From: CAVTND01 sp963735955
GTDB taxonomy: Bacteria > Pseudomonadota > Gammaproteobacteria > Burkholderiales > Burkholderiaceae_F
Assembly: GCA_963735955.1 (NCBI GenBank)
Contig: CAVTND010000017.1
Span: forward strand, 30,649-94,648
DNA length: 64,000 nt
Direction of reading: 5' to 3'
Made by a program: the position numbers and the translations under genes. The stretch's first letter is position 1, and each line of letters starts with the position of its first letter. A model generated the notes under the pieces. That model saw only the letters and a program-made list of their open reading frames with translations, did no database searches and had not been told where the DNA came from. Shown here one piece after another: positions 8,981 to 16,769 of this stretch.

Positions 8981-9501
8981 TTGCCGTTTCCCTTCGGCGC
9001 GCCGCGATACAGATCGCGCTGGGCGTCGCGGATCTGCTCGCGCAGGCGTTGTCGTTCTTCCGGACTCAGTTCGTGGCGCGGGAGCTTGCCGGCTTCTGCG
9101 CGATCGCGCTGCTCGACAAAGCGGCTCCGCATCGCATCGCGTTCGGCCGGGCTCATGCGTTCCCAGGCCTTGCGCCTTTCTTCCGGCGACAGGCGACGCA
9201 TCAGCGCCTCACGCTGTTCCGGCGCGAGACGCTGGAGCATCTGCTGTCGTTGCTCGGGCTGCAGCCTCTGCCAGGCGTTGGCCCGTTCCTGGGGCGAGCG
9301 CGCGGAGCGAAATGCTTCGCGCTGCTCCGGCGTCATCATCTGCAGGAATTCCTGCCTTTGCTCGGGCGTCAGTCGCAGCGCCTGGCCGGCGTCGGGTACG
9401 GCTTCGGCCGCGCTGGAGCCGCCTGCGCACGCCAAAGCGGCGGCCGCAAGCAGGGGCCCGAGCCCGGCCCTGAGAATTGACAGTGAAAACATGTCCCGCA
9501 T
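8977..9501 (-). CDS. Exported protein with seven 12-residue repeats (DUF3106-like)
   Basis: This protein has 174 residues from ATG 9501 (an ATG at 9492 is an alternative; neither has a strong ribosome site). A signal peptide-like hydrophobic stretch spans residues 7-25. Residues 45-128 are seven contiguous 12-residue repeats of the form [TSQA]P-E-[QE]-R followed by hydrophobic/arginine positions, giving a strongly helical, Arg/Glu/Gln-rich rod, and a further degenerate copy (SPEERQRLREQI) follows. Such proteins resemble DUF3106. The function is unknown. It is first in the operon with DUF1800 and DUF1501 and divergent from ompR. Confidence 0.75.
   Translation of the reverse strand: MRDMFSLSILRAGLGPLLAAAALACAGGSSAAEAVPDAGQALRLTPEQRQEFLQMMTPEQREAFRSARSPQERANAWQRLQPEQRQQMLQRLAPEQREALMRRLSPEERRKAWERMSPAERDAMRSRFVEQRDRAEAGKLPRHELSPEERQRLREQIRDAQRDLYRGAPKGNGK
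9118..9369 (-). repeat. Seven tandem 36-bp coding units
   Basis: These bases encode residues 45-128 of the exported repeat protein. Each unit begins with a Pro-Glu-Gln-Arg-like block (TPEQR, TPEQR, SPQER, QPEQR, APEQR, SPEER, SPAER) and has exactly 12 residues. The DNA units are diverged, so this is an old protein repeat and not a recent tandem duplication. Confidence 0.85.
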
Positions 9502-9642
9502 GCTAGTTCGACCATCGCCACGATTGGAACAATTGTCAGCGCAAGCGAGGCGAACTCTGGGTAAAGTCTGTAACAGTTTGTACCGCGCCAAGCTCGCGCA
9601 CGAACTGCAACGTAGTGTTCGGCCCTCCGCAGTGAGACCACG

Positions 9643-10368
9643 ATGAGCAAGGCTGGCCCTTTGAAAGTACTGGTTCTCGACGACGATCAGCGTCTGCGCG
9701 ATCTGCTGCGCCGCTATTTGGGCGAGAACGGCTTCAACGTCTTCGTCGCCGAGAATGCGCCCTCGTTCAATCGCCTGTGGCTGCGCGAGCGCTTCGATGT
9801 GCTGATTCTCGATCTGATGATGCCGGGGGAGGATGGTCTGTCCATCCTGCGCCGCCTGCGCGGCGCCAATGACCGCACTCCGATCATCATGTTGACTGCC
9901 AAGGGTGACGACGTCGACCGGATTGTCGGGCTCGAGATGGGCGCGGACGACTATCTGCCCAAACCCTTCAACCCGCGCGAACTGCTGGCGCGAATGAATG
10001 CCGTACTGCGACGCAAACCCGAGGACGAGACGCCTGGAGCGCCCGCCGGCGGCAGCGGCCCGGTCGAATTTGGCGGCCTTGTGCTGGATCTTTCGACCCG
10101 CACCCTGACCCGGGATGGCGAAGCGGTGCCCTTGACGACCGGCGAATTCGCCGTGCTCAAGGCATTTGCCCGTCATCCAAACATCCCGCTGTCGCGCGAG
10201 AAATTGATGGAAATGGCGCGTGGGCGCGAGTACGAGGCGTTCGATCGCAGTCTCGACGTGCAGATTTCCAGGCTGCGCAAGCTGATCGAGCCCGATCCTG
10301 GCAAGCCGCGCTACATCCAGACGGTCTGGGGTCTGGGTTATGTCTTCATTCCCGACGGGCAGGCCTGA
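9643..10368 (+). CDS. ompR: OmpR-family response regulator
   Basis: The receiver domain covers residues 1-125: acidic cluster D13-D15, phospho-acceptor D57 in LILDLMMPG, and K107 in YLPKPF. A winged-helix DNA-binding domain follows (LTTGEFAVLKAF, then SRLRKLIEPDPGKPRYIQTV and GYVF). The length of 241 residues and overall similarity match OmpR (called RisA in Bordetella). The histidine kinase follows after an 18-base gap. The gene diverges from the repeat protein/DUF1800/DUF1501 operon, with 141 bases between starts, so it may regulate that operon, but nothing in the sequence proves it. Confidence 0.9.
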   Translation: MSKAGPLKVLVLDDDQRLRDLLRRYLGENGFNVFVAENAPSFNRLWLRERFDVLILDLMMPGEDGLSILRRLRGANDRTPIIMLTAKGDDVDRIVGLEMGADDYLPKPFNPRELLARMNAVLRRKPEDETPGAPAGGSGPVEFGGLVLDLSTRTLTRDGEAVPLTTGEFAVLKAFARHPNIPLSREKLMEMARGREYEAFDRSLDVQISRLRKLIEPDPGKPRYIQTVWGLGYVFIPDGQA

Positions 10369-10386
10369 GCCATCCCAATATCAACG

Positions 10387-11715
10387 ATGCGCTCGCCATC
10401 GCTGTTCTGGCGCACCCTGCTGCTGGTGCTGTTGCTGATCGTCGCGAGCCTCGCTGCCTGGCTGCAGAGTTTTCGCGTATTCGAACGGACACCGCGCGCC
10501 CAGAGCATCGCGCAGCAGGTCGTATCCGTCGTCAACGTGACTCGCGCTGCGCTTCTGTACTCGGACCCCTTTGTTCGGCGCGATCTGCTCGCAGAACTGG
10601 CTACCAATGAAGGCATTCGCATCTATCCGCTGGAAGCCGATGACAAGGTGACGCCCTTGCCCGATCAGCCGCTGGTGAGGCTGATTGAAAAGGAGATCAT
10701 TGCCAAGCTCGGCGCCGGGACCCAGGTGGCATCAGCAGTCGATGGCGTCAGCGGAATCTGGATCAGCCTGTCGATCGACGACGATCGTTACTGGGTGTTC
10801 ATCAATCGTGATCCGGCGGCGCGAGCTTTCGGCACCCAATGGATCGGCTGGGCAGCGGTGGCGCTATTGCTGTCTGTTCTGGGCGCCATACTGATCACCC
10901 GCCTGATCAATCGGCCCCTGGCCAACTTATCGTCGGCCGCCGCCCAACTGGGTCGTGGTCAGTCGCCCCCGCTGCTTCCCGCCACCGGGCCGGTCGAAAT
11001 CCGGACCGTCAATGAAAGCTTCAACCGGATGGTCGGAGACCTGGCCAAGCTCGAAGCGGACCGCGCGGTGCTCCTGGCCGGGATCTCGCATGATCTGCGC
11101 ACGCCGATGACCCGCATGCGGCTCGAACTTGAGATGGCGCCACTGCCGGACCCGACCAGAAAGTCGATGGGTGAGGATCTGGCCCAGATGGACGCGATCG
11201 TGCGACAGTTCCTGGACTATGCGCGCAGCACCCCGCAGCAGGCCGCCGAAGACATCGAGCTCGCGCTGCTGATCGAAGCTGCCGTGCGTCGCTCGCGCTT
11301 CGACACCATGCCGAATGCGCGCATCGATCTCGGGCTCGCGCGTGGCGTCCTGGTTTCGGGTTATCGCACTGAACTCGAACGCGCGCTCGACAATCTTCTG
11401 ACCAACGCCGAACGTTATGGGTGCGACCCCCAAACCGGCGCGCTCGACCTGACCGTGAAACTCACAAGTGACCACGAATCGGCACTGATCAGCGTGACGG
11501 ACCGCGGCCCCGGAGTCCCGGCCGACGCGGTGGAACGCCTGCTGCGGCCGTTCGAGCGCGGCGAGATTGCGCGCGGCGGCAGCTCCGGGGCCGGCCTGGG
11601 CCTGCCCATCGTGCAGCGAATCGCCCGCATGCACGGCGGCGAACTGAGGCTGGTGGCCGCCGCACCGCACGGCCTCTGTGCCGAGCTTTCGCTTCCCCTC
11701 GGGCGCACTGCCTGA
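10387..11715 (+). CDS. envZ: EnvZ-type sensor histidine kinase
   Basis: This 442-residue inner-membrane kinase has an N-terminal membrane segment (LLLVLLLIVASLAAWL), a periplasmic domain of about 110 residues, and a second membrane segment (WAAVALLLSVLGAILI). A HAMP region follows, then the H-box GISHDLRTPMTRM with phospho-histidine H235, N-box LDNLLTNAERYG, G1 DRGPGVP and G2 GAGLGLPIV. The H-box is of EnvZ type. It should phosphorylate the adjacent regulator. Intact, and convergent with the TerC gene. Confidence 0.9.
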   Translation: MRSPSLFWRTLLLVLLLIVASLAAWLQSFRVFERTPRAQSIAQQVVSVVNVTRAALLYSDPFVRRDLLAELATNEGIRIYPLEADDKVTPLPDQPLVRLIEKEIIAKLGAGTQVASAVDGVSGIWISLSIDDDRYWVFINRDPAARAFGTQWIGWAAVALLLSVLGAILITRLINRPLANLSSAAAQLGRGQSPPLLPATGPVEIRTVNESFNRMVGDLAKLEADRAVLLAGISHDLRTPMTRMRLELEMAPLPDPTRKSMGEDLAQMDAIVRQFLDYARSTPQQAAEDIELALLIEAAVRRSRFDTMPNARIDLGLARGVLVSGYRTELERALDNLLTNAERYGCDPQTGALDLTVKLTSDHESALISVTDRGPGVPADAVERLLRPFERGEIARGGSSGAGLGLPIVQRIARMHGGELRLVAAAPHGLCAELSLPLGRTA

Positions 11716-11724
11716 GCAGCCGGT

Positions 11725-12489
11725 CTACTTTTCCTGCTTCGGTACGCCGTCCGCCTTGTACGCAGAATGCAGATGCACTGGCTTGACACGCCTGCGCATC
11801 CGGATATTCAGCATCTCCACCACTACCGAGAACGCCATGGCGAAGTAGACGTAGCCCTTGGGTACATGGTGATCGAAGCCTTCGGCAATCAGCACGACAC
11901 CCACCATCACCAGGAACGAAAGCGCCAACATCTTGATCGTCGGGTGATCCGAGACAAAGCGACCGATGGTTCCGGCGAACACCATCATCAGGCCGACCGA
12001 GGTCACCACAGCGGCGATCATGACGGGCAGATCATCGACCATGCCTACCGCGGTAATGATCGAGTCGAGCGAGAACACCAGATCGACCAGCATGATCTGC
12101 ACGATGACGGCGGCAAACGTGGCCTTGACCGCATTGGACGTTTCGCCTTCTTCGCCCTCCATCGACTGATGGATCTCGCCGGTGCTTTTCCAGATCAGGA
12201 ACAGGCCGCCCAGTATCAGGACCAGGTCGCGCCCCGAAATGTCCTGGTGCAGAACGGTGAACAGCGGCGCCGTCAGGCCGATGATCCAGGCCAGCGCCAG
12301 CAGCAGGCCGATGCGCATGAACATGGCCATGAACAGGCCCAGGCGGCGCGCCACTTCGCGCCGTTCCTTGGGCAGCTTGTCGACCAGGATGGAGATGAAG
12401 ATGATGTTGTCGATGCCAAGGACAAGTTCCAGCGCGGTCAGCGTGGCAAATGCGATCCACGCCTGCGGGTCGGTCAGCAACTGAACCAT
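11725..12489 (-). CDS. TerC-family integral membrane protein
   Basis: A 254-residue protein with about seven membrane segments. TerC marks are ELVLGIDNIIFISIL near residues 20-35 and LVDLVFSLDSIITAVGM near the middle, each with the acidic residue that the family uses for metal handling. Members (Alx, YkoY, YceF) are linked to manganese export or metal loading of exported proteins. It has no obvious operon partner: a 103-base spacer separates it from the exonuclease upstream, and it is convergent with envZ. Confidence 0.88.
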   Translation of the reverse strand: MVQLLTDPQAWIAFATLTALELVLGIDNIIFISILVDKLPKERREVARRLGLFMAMFMRIGLLLALAWIIGLTAPLFTVLHQDISGRDLVLILGGLFLIWKSTGEIHQSMEGEEGETSNAVKATFAAVIVQIMLVDLVFSLDSIITAVGMVDDLPVMIAAVVTSVGLMMVFAGTIGRFVSDHPTIKMLALSFLVMVGVVLIAEGFDHHVPKGYVYFAMAFSVVVEMLNIRMRRRVKPVHLHSAYKADGVPKQEK

Positions 12490-12592
12490 CGTCAGGCCCC
12501 CATGGTCGGAACAAGGAGCGACGCTAGCGTGAAATGCCCATGGTCGTCACGCATCCGCCGCGGCGCTTGATCCGGCTCGATCGTGATCCGGT

Positions 12593-13211
12593 TCAATGGA
12601 GCCAGCGCGCATTGCGGGCCAGTTGCTGCAATGCGCGCAGCCCCTCGGCACCTTGCGCCCTGGCCAGGGGCAGCAAGCCGGATTGCCAGCAATGCGGTGG
12701 CGAAGGCATCGGCTGCGGCTGAATGGCGTGCCACCAGCGGGATCGCAAAGTGCTGCAACCATTCGTCGAGCGACCTGAGGCGCGCCTTGGGCTCGAGCGC
12801 AGGCGCCAGCTCGGCGAGATCGAGCCATGGATTGTCGAACGGCAATTCGCCCCAAACGCTGGCCGCGCGCGCCAGGAAACCGCGATCAAATGGCGCATGA
12901 AAGGCCAGCAGGGGTGCGGCGCCGACGTACTCCAGAAAGCCTTGCACCGCATGACGGGGATCGACGCCGTTGAGCTGCGCTTCGGCTCCGATGCCATGCA
13001 CCAGGATATTGCCGTGCGAGCTGGCGGTTCTCTGCCGGACGACGGTCTCGAAGCTATCGGCGGGACGCACCCTGTCATTCACGATGGCCACGGCTCCGAT
13101 CGAGATTAGCGCGTCGCTGGCGCTATCCATGCCGCTGGTTTCCACATCGACGACAACCCAGCGTCGATCCCGCTCGGCAATCGATTTTCGCCACTTCCGA
13201 AACAGTCCCAC
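12593..13211 (-). CDS. DnaQ-like 3'-5' exonuclease, one frameshift
   Basis: This is a DEDDh-type exonuclease. Exo I is VVVDVETSGMD, Exo II lies in LLAFHAPFDRGFL, and Exo III is RHSAAADAFATALL. The raw frame runs on to 12492 with an unrelated tail. Moving one base near 12671-12677 restores the normal end (LLPLARAQGAEGLRALQQL) and a stop at 12593. It starts 4 bases after the DUF294 stop. In many proteobacteria this exonuclease type sits directly with a DUF294 nucleotidyltransferase. The substrate (RNA or DNA 3' ends, or a nucleotide) is not known. Confidence 0.82.
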
Positions 13212-13215
13212 CTGC

Positions 13216-15141
13216 CTAACCCGGAAAGTCCAGCTCGAGGCGCTGTTGCAATTTGCGCGCCTGCCGGAACGCTTCGTTGACTATGCGGCGATCGAGCGGC
13301 GAAAGGTCGGCCCAGGCAATCCAATTCGGATTGTCGGCCGCGTCGCCGGCCGGCTCTGACGTGGGGCGCACGGCACGCTGATGCTGGGCGCGCAGCCGCA
13401 TCAACTGGAAATACTCGAAGCTCGCGATCCACGCCCTGGCATCGATTTCAGGCAGCCGGTCCATCGTCGCCAGCTGTCGCAACCGTTCCGCCGTGTTGAT
13501 CTCGTCCAGACCGGCCGCCAGGGCCCAGATTCGTGCGCCGTCTACAAATGGCACGGTGCCATGCATCTTGAGATCGACCCCGTCGCCGGGATTGTCGCCG
13601 AACAGTTCCGCGAAGCGGCCACTCGAAGGTGGTCGATTGCGCAAGGCGTTGTCCGCCATCTGCTTCAGGAAGCGCAGGTTCAACTGCGCCCGCTGCAGAA
13701 CATTGGCGTGCAACTCGTGGGCCAGCGATGTCGCGCCGAACAGCGGCCGGAAATCAAAGAAAATACTGGCATTGAGCAGGGCCTCGGGGTCGCCGCGTTC
13801 AATCCAGCCGGCGAACTGCTCGGTCCATTGAGCTGCGTTCAGGCACCAGGCCGGATTGCGCGCCATGATGTTGCCCTTGCACAGCGGAAACCCGCACTGC
13901 GCGAGGGACTCGTTGATCCAGTCGGCCATTTCCAGCAGGCGGCTGCGCTCAGCGGCGCCTTCAGCGTACAGGATGCCATTGTCCTGGTCGGTCGCGATTG
14001 TCTGCTCGCCACGCCCTTCAGATCCGAACGCGAGCCAGCAAAACTCACTTGCAAGAACGCCGAAGCGTGCGGCCCCCAGGGACAGGACTCGAGCCGTCAA
14101 CTGGTCATTGAGGTGGCTGATCAGTCGCGTCAGCTGAGCGGCGACCACGCCCTGTGCGACCAGGTGATGCGACAGTCGCCGCACATCCGCTGCGATCTGA
14201 GCCAGCGTCTCGACGTCCACGGCGCTACGCAAGCTGGCCGAAAGTTGGCGCAGGGTCAGTCGTTGCAGGGCAAAGAGGTCGCGCTCCGAGACCACGCCAG
14301 CAACGCGCACGACACCTTCTCGGCGTTCCATCACGGGGACATGCCGGATCGACTGCTCCGCCATCAGCAGCATGGCATCCGCAGCTGTGTCTCGAGTATC
14401 CAGGGTCTGAACATCTGCAGTCATCACGCGCCGCACCGGCGCTGACAGTGGAACCTCCGGCAGGATCACCCGCCCGATCAGGTCGGTGCGAGTCAGGATG
14501 CCGACGACACGCTCGTCCGGACGATCAAGCTCTCGATCGACCACAACGACCGAGCCAACCTGCCCGGCCTGCATGCGATCCAGCGCATCGCGCAAGGCTG
14601 TGTCGGGATCACAGGTTACCGCCGGAGCGCGGATCAATTCGCCCAGCGCCATTCCCATCGTGTGTTCGACACTGGCCTCGCTTGCATAGGTCTGCTGAAG
14701 TTCGTGCCGCGACCGATCGAGCATCGCGCCGAGCCTGCGCGTGCAGAAATTCAGAAAGACGGGGCTGCGCTGCGTCAGCTGTTCGAATCCGAGGCGCGGC
14801 AGCAGCAGGCAGAAGGTGTCACCAACCGAGCGGTACGTGAGGGCGACGGGCCGTTGTGCGAGCAGGGCGCCGGCCGGGAAACAATCGCCGACCCCCGCTT
14901 CGTAGGCAACGGTGTGTTCGAGGTCATCGTCCTGGACCCGACCCTGCACCCGACCCTGCTTGACAATGAGCAAGTGCTCCGGCGTCGAATCGCCCGGCGC
15001 CAGAACGACATCGCCCGGGCCGTAGTAGGCCAGTTCAACGTGTTCAAGCAGGAAATCGAGGTCGTTCGCAGCCATCGCCGCAAACGGCAGATGGGCACTC
15101 AGAATCTGTCGAAGCGCCGCCGTGATTGTGGGTGCCGCCAT
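13216..15141 (-). CDS. cNMP-binding / CBS-pair / DUF294 putative nucleotidyltransferase
   Basis: Domains in order: a cyclic nucleotide-binding domain (residues ~10-140, with PGDVVLAPGD and FPAGALLAQRP), two CBS repeats (~165-295, including GILTRTDL and GVVSERDLFAL), then a DUF294 nucleotidyltransferase core (~330-460) with GSEGRGEQTIATDQDNG, the G-S-x-x-R and D-x-D metal motif, and a helical C-terminal region. 641 residues, intact. The architecture suggests transfer or removal of a nucleotide under ligand control, similar in logic to GlnD, but the target is unknown. Start ATG 15141 has GGAAAG three bases upstream. Confidence 0.88.
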   Translation of the reverse strand: MAAPTITAALRQILSAHLPFAAMAANDLDFLLEHVELAYYGPGDVVLAPGDSTPEHLLIVKQGRVQGRVQDDDLEHTVAYEAGVGDCFPAGALLAQRPVALTYRSVGDTFCLLLPRLGFEQLTQRSPVFLNFCTRRLGAMLDRSRHELQQTYASEASVEHTMGMALGELIRAPAVTCDPDTALRDALDRMQAGQVGSVVVVDRELDRPDERVVGILTRTDLIGRVILPEVPLSAPVRRVMTADVQTLDTRDTAADAMLLMAEQSIRHVPVMERREGVVRVAGVVSERDLFALQRLTLRQLSASLRSAVDVETLAQIAADVRRLSHHLVAQGVVAAQLTRLISHLNDQLTARVLSLGAARFGVLASEFCWLAFGSEGRGEQTIATDQDNGILYAEGAAERSRLLEMADWINESLAQCGFPLCKGNIMARNPAWCLNAAQWTEQFAGWIERGDPEALLNASIFFDFRPLFGATSLAHELHANVLQRAQLNLRFLKQMADNALRNRPPSSGRFAELFGDNPGDGVDLKMHGTVPFVDGARIWALAAGLDEINTAERLRQLATMDRLPEIDARAWIASFEYFQLMRLRAQHQRAVRPTSEPAGDAADNPNWIAWADLSPLDRRIVNEAFRQARKLQQRLELDFPG

Positions 15142-15211
15142 GGACTTTCCGTGTGGTACTTGCGAGAGACGGTCGCGGCAAGCGAAACTGCTGCCGGCAC
15201 CCCGCCCCGGT

Positions 15212-15322
15212 TCACTTGTGCCGGTCGTCCTGCTGCTTTGTATCGGACCTATGACGGTCGCGCGCGCTGTAGATCATCCAGATCGCGATGACAAGCCCAA
15301 GGCCGGCCAGGACGAACTCCAC
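15212..15322 (-). CDS. 36-residue single-pass membrane peptide
   Basis: This small gene starts at GTG 15322, preceded by AGGAA seven bases upstream, and ends at TGA 15212. Residues 3-18 (FVLAGLGLVIAIWMIY) form one membrane segment; the tail is polar and basic/acidic (SARDRHRSDTKQQ). It begins 11 bases after the SPFH stop and ends 70 bases before the DUF294 start, which fits an operon member. I do not recognise a family. Support is the ribosome site, membrane helix, spacing and strand; chance occurrence is possible. Confidence 0.6.
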   Translation of the reverse strand: MEFVLAGLGLVIAIWMIYSARDRHRSDTKQQDDRHK

Positions 15323-15332
15323 GGTCCGGTTC

Positions 15333-16276
15333 CTAACGCGGCACCGTCTGCGACTTGACTACGGTCAGGGCAGCCGCGATCAGGCTCGATACATCCGCCA
15401 GATTGGCCGGCACGATCAGCGTGTTGTTGGTCTTCGCCAGGTTGCTGAAGGCGTCGACGAAACGATCGGCAACGCGCAGATTGACGGCTTCCATGCCACC
15501 CGGCTGGCGAATCGTTTCAGCCACCATCTGAATCGCGCGCGCAGTGGCTTCGGCGACTGCGAGTGACCGCGCCGGCCTCGCCCTGCGCGATGTTGATCTG
15601 CGCCTGCTTCTCGCCTTCCGAGCGCGCGATTTCTGCCTCGCGCGCGCCGGTCGCGATATTGATCTGCTCCTGCTTGCGACCTTCGGACGACGCGATCAGC
15701 GCGCGCTTTTCGCGCTCGGCAGTGATCTGCGCTGCATCGCGTGCAGGATCGCATTCGGCGGCGTGATGTCCTTGATCTCGTAGCGCAGCACCTTGACGCC
15801 CCAGTTCATCGCCGCCTCGTCGATCGCGGTCACCACGCTGTGGTTGATGAATTCGCGCTCCTCGAAGGTCTTGTCGAGTTCGAGCTTGCCGATCACCGAA
15901 CGCAACGTCGTTTGCGACAGTTGCGTGATCGCCAGAATGTAGTTGCTCGCGCCGTAGGACGCACGCTGCGGGTCGGTCACCTGGAAATACAACACGCCGT
16001 CGACCTGCAGCTGGGTGTTGTCCTTGGTGATGCAGACCTGGCTGGGCGTATCGAGCGGCACTTCCTTCAGGCTGTGCTTGTAGGCCACGCGGTCGACGAA
16101 ACGGGATGACGATGTTGAGGCCGGGCTGCAGGGTGGCGTGATACTTGCCGAGCCGCTCGACGCACCCAGGCGCTCTGCTGCGGCACGACCTTGAACGCCT
16201 TGATGACGAAAGTGACGGCAACAATCAATACGACCAGCCGCGATCAGCTACCAAGTCCATCGATGTAGTGCATCAT
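15333..16276 (-). CDS. qmcA: SPFH/stomatin-like membrane protein (QmcA type), several frameshifts
   Basis: SPFH proteins form membrane-anchored cages around proteases or signalling proteins. Start ATG 16276 has AGGAG six bases upstream. The order is an N-terminal membrane segment (LVVLIVAVTFVIKAF), an SPFH domain (VERLGKYHATLQPGLNIVIP, then VDRVAYKHSLKEVPLD), a coiled coil (SEGRKQEQINIATGAREAE) and a C-terminal LIVPANLADVSSLIAA. Parts lie in different frames. About six one-base changes are needed (near 16250, 16237, 16160, 16099, 15731 and 15560). The net correction of two bases gives 314 codons, the normal length. It follows nfeD, the standard partner. Confidence 0.82.
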
Positions 16277-16285
16277 GCAGAACTC

Positions 16286-16718
16286 CTACCGCGGCTTGGC
16301 GGCAACGATCAGACGATTGGCGTCGATCTCGCGGATCACGAACTCGCCGGGGACCGGGGCCTCTCCCGGGCGCCAGCTCAACGTCCCAGTAGCGCCGCGA
16401 TAGCTCGCACGTGCGGTGCGGCTCGCCGTCCATTGCTCGACCCGCAGGCTCTGGCCGACGTCCATGTTCTGCACCGGATCCTATCGCCCGGTCGCTCGAG
16501 CGCTTGCCGAAGCGCGACGCGCGCAGCCAAAGCGAGCCACCGAGTCCGATCGCCGCCGCCACGACCAGCTGCAGCACGGAAACGATGCTCCGAGCCAGCG
16601 CCGCAAGTCCGGCAACGCCAAGCGCGATGGCGATCACCAGCAGATAGAACGTGCCGGTCAACAGCTCGGCCACCAGCAGTCCGAAGCCGATCACGAACCA
16701 CCAGACGTAGCCGTCCAT
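16286..16718 (-). CDS. NfeD-family membrane protein, one frameshift
   Basis: A short NfeD (YbbJ type) of about 143 residues. ATG 16718 has GGAGG five bases upstream. Three or four membrane segments (YVWWFVIGFGLLVAELLTG, FYLLVIAIALGVAGLAAL, VLQLVVAAAIGLGGSLWL) precede an OB-fold C-terminal domain (QSLRVEQW ... GTLSWRPG ... GEFVIREIDANRLIV). One extra G near 16477-16482 separates the halves. NfeD proteins stabilise or help the SPFH protein encoded immediately downstream. First gene of the five-gene operon. Confidence 0.85.
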
Positions 16719-16769
16719 CGGCACCTCCAGCGCACAGATTGCGCTGCGCGCGCGTTTTTCAATATCGAT

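Noticed and set aside
9118..9369. CRISPR-like 36-bp repeat array
   Set aside because: The 36-bp periodicity is coding (12-residue protein repeats), the units are diverged and contiguous without spacers, and no cas gene is present.
13381..14445. 354-codon plus-strand open frame opposite the DUF294 gene
   Set aside because: Shadow of the intact cNMP-CBS-DUF294 gene; no signal of its own.
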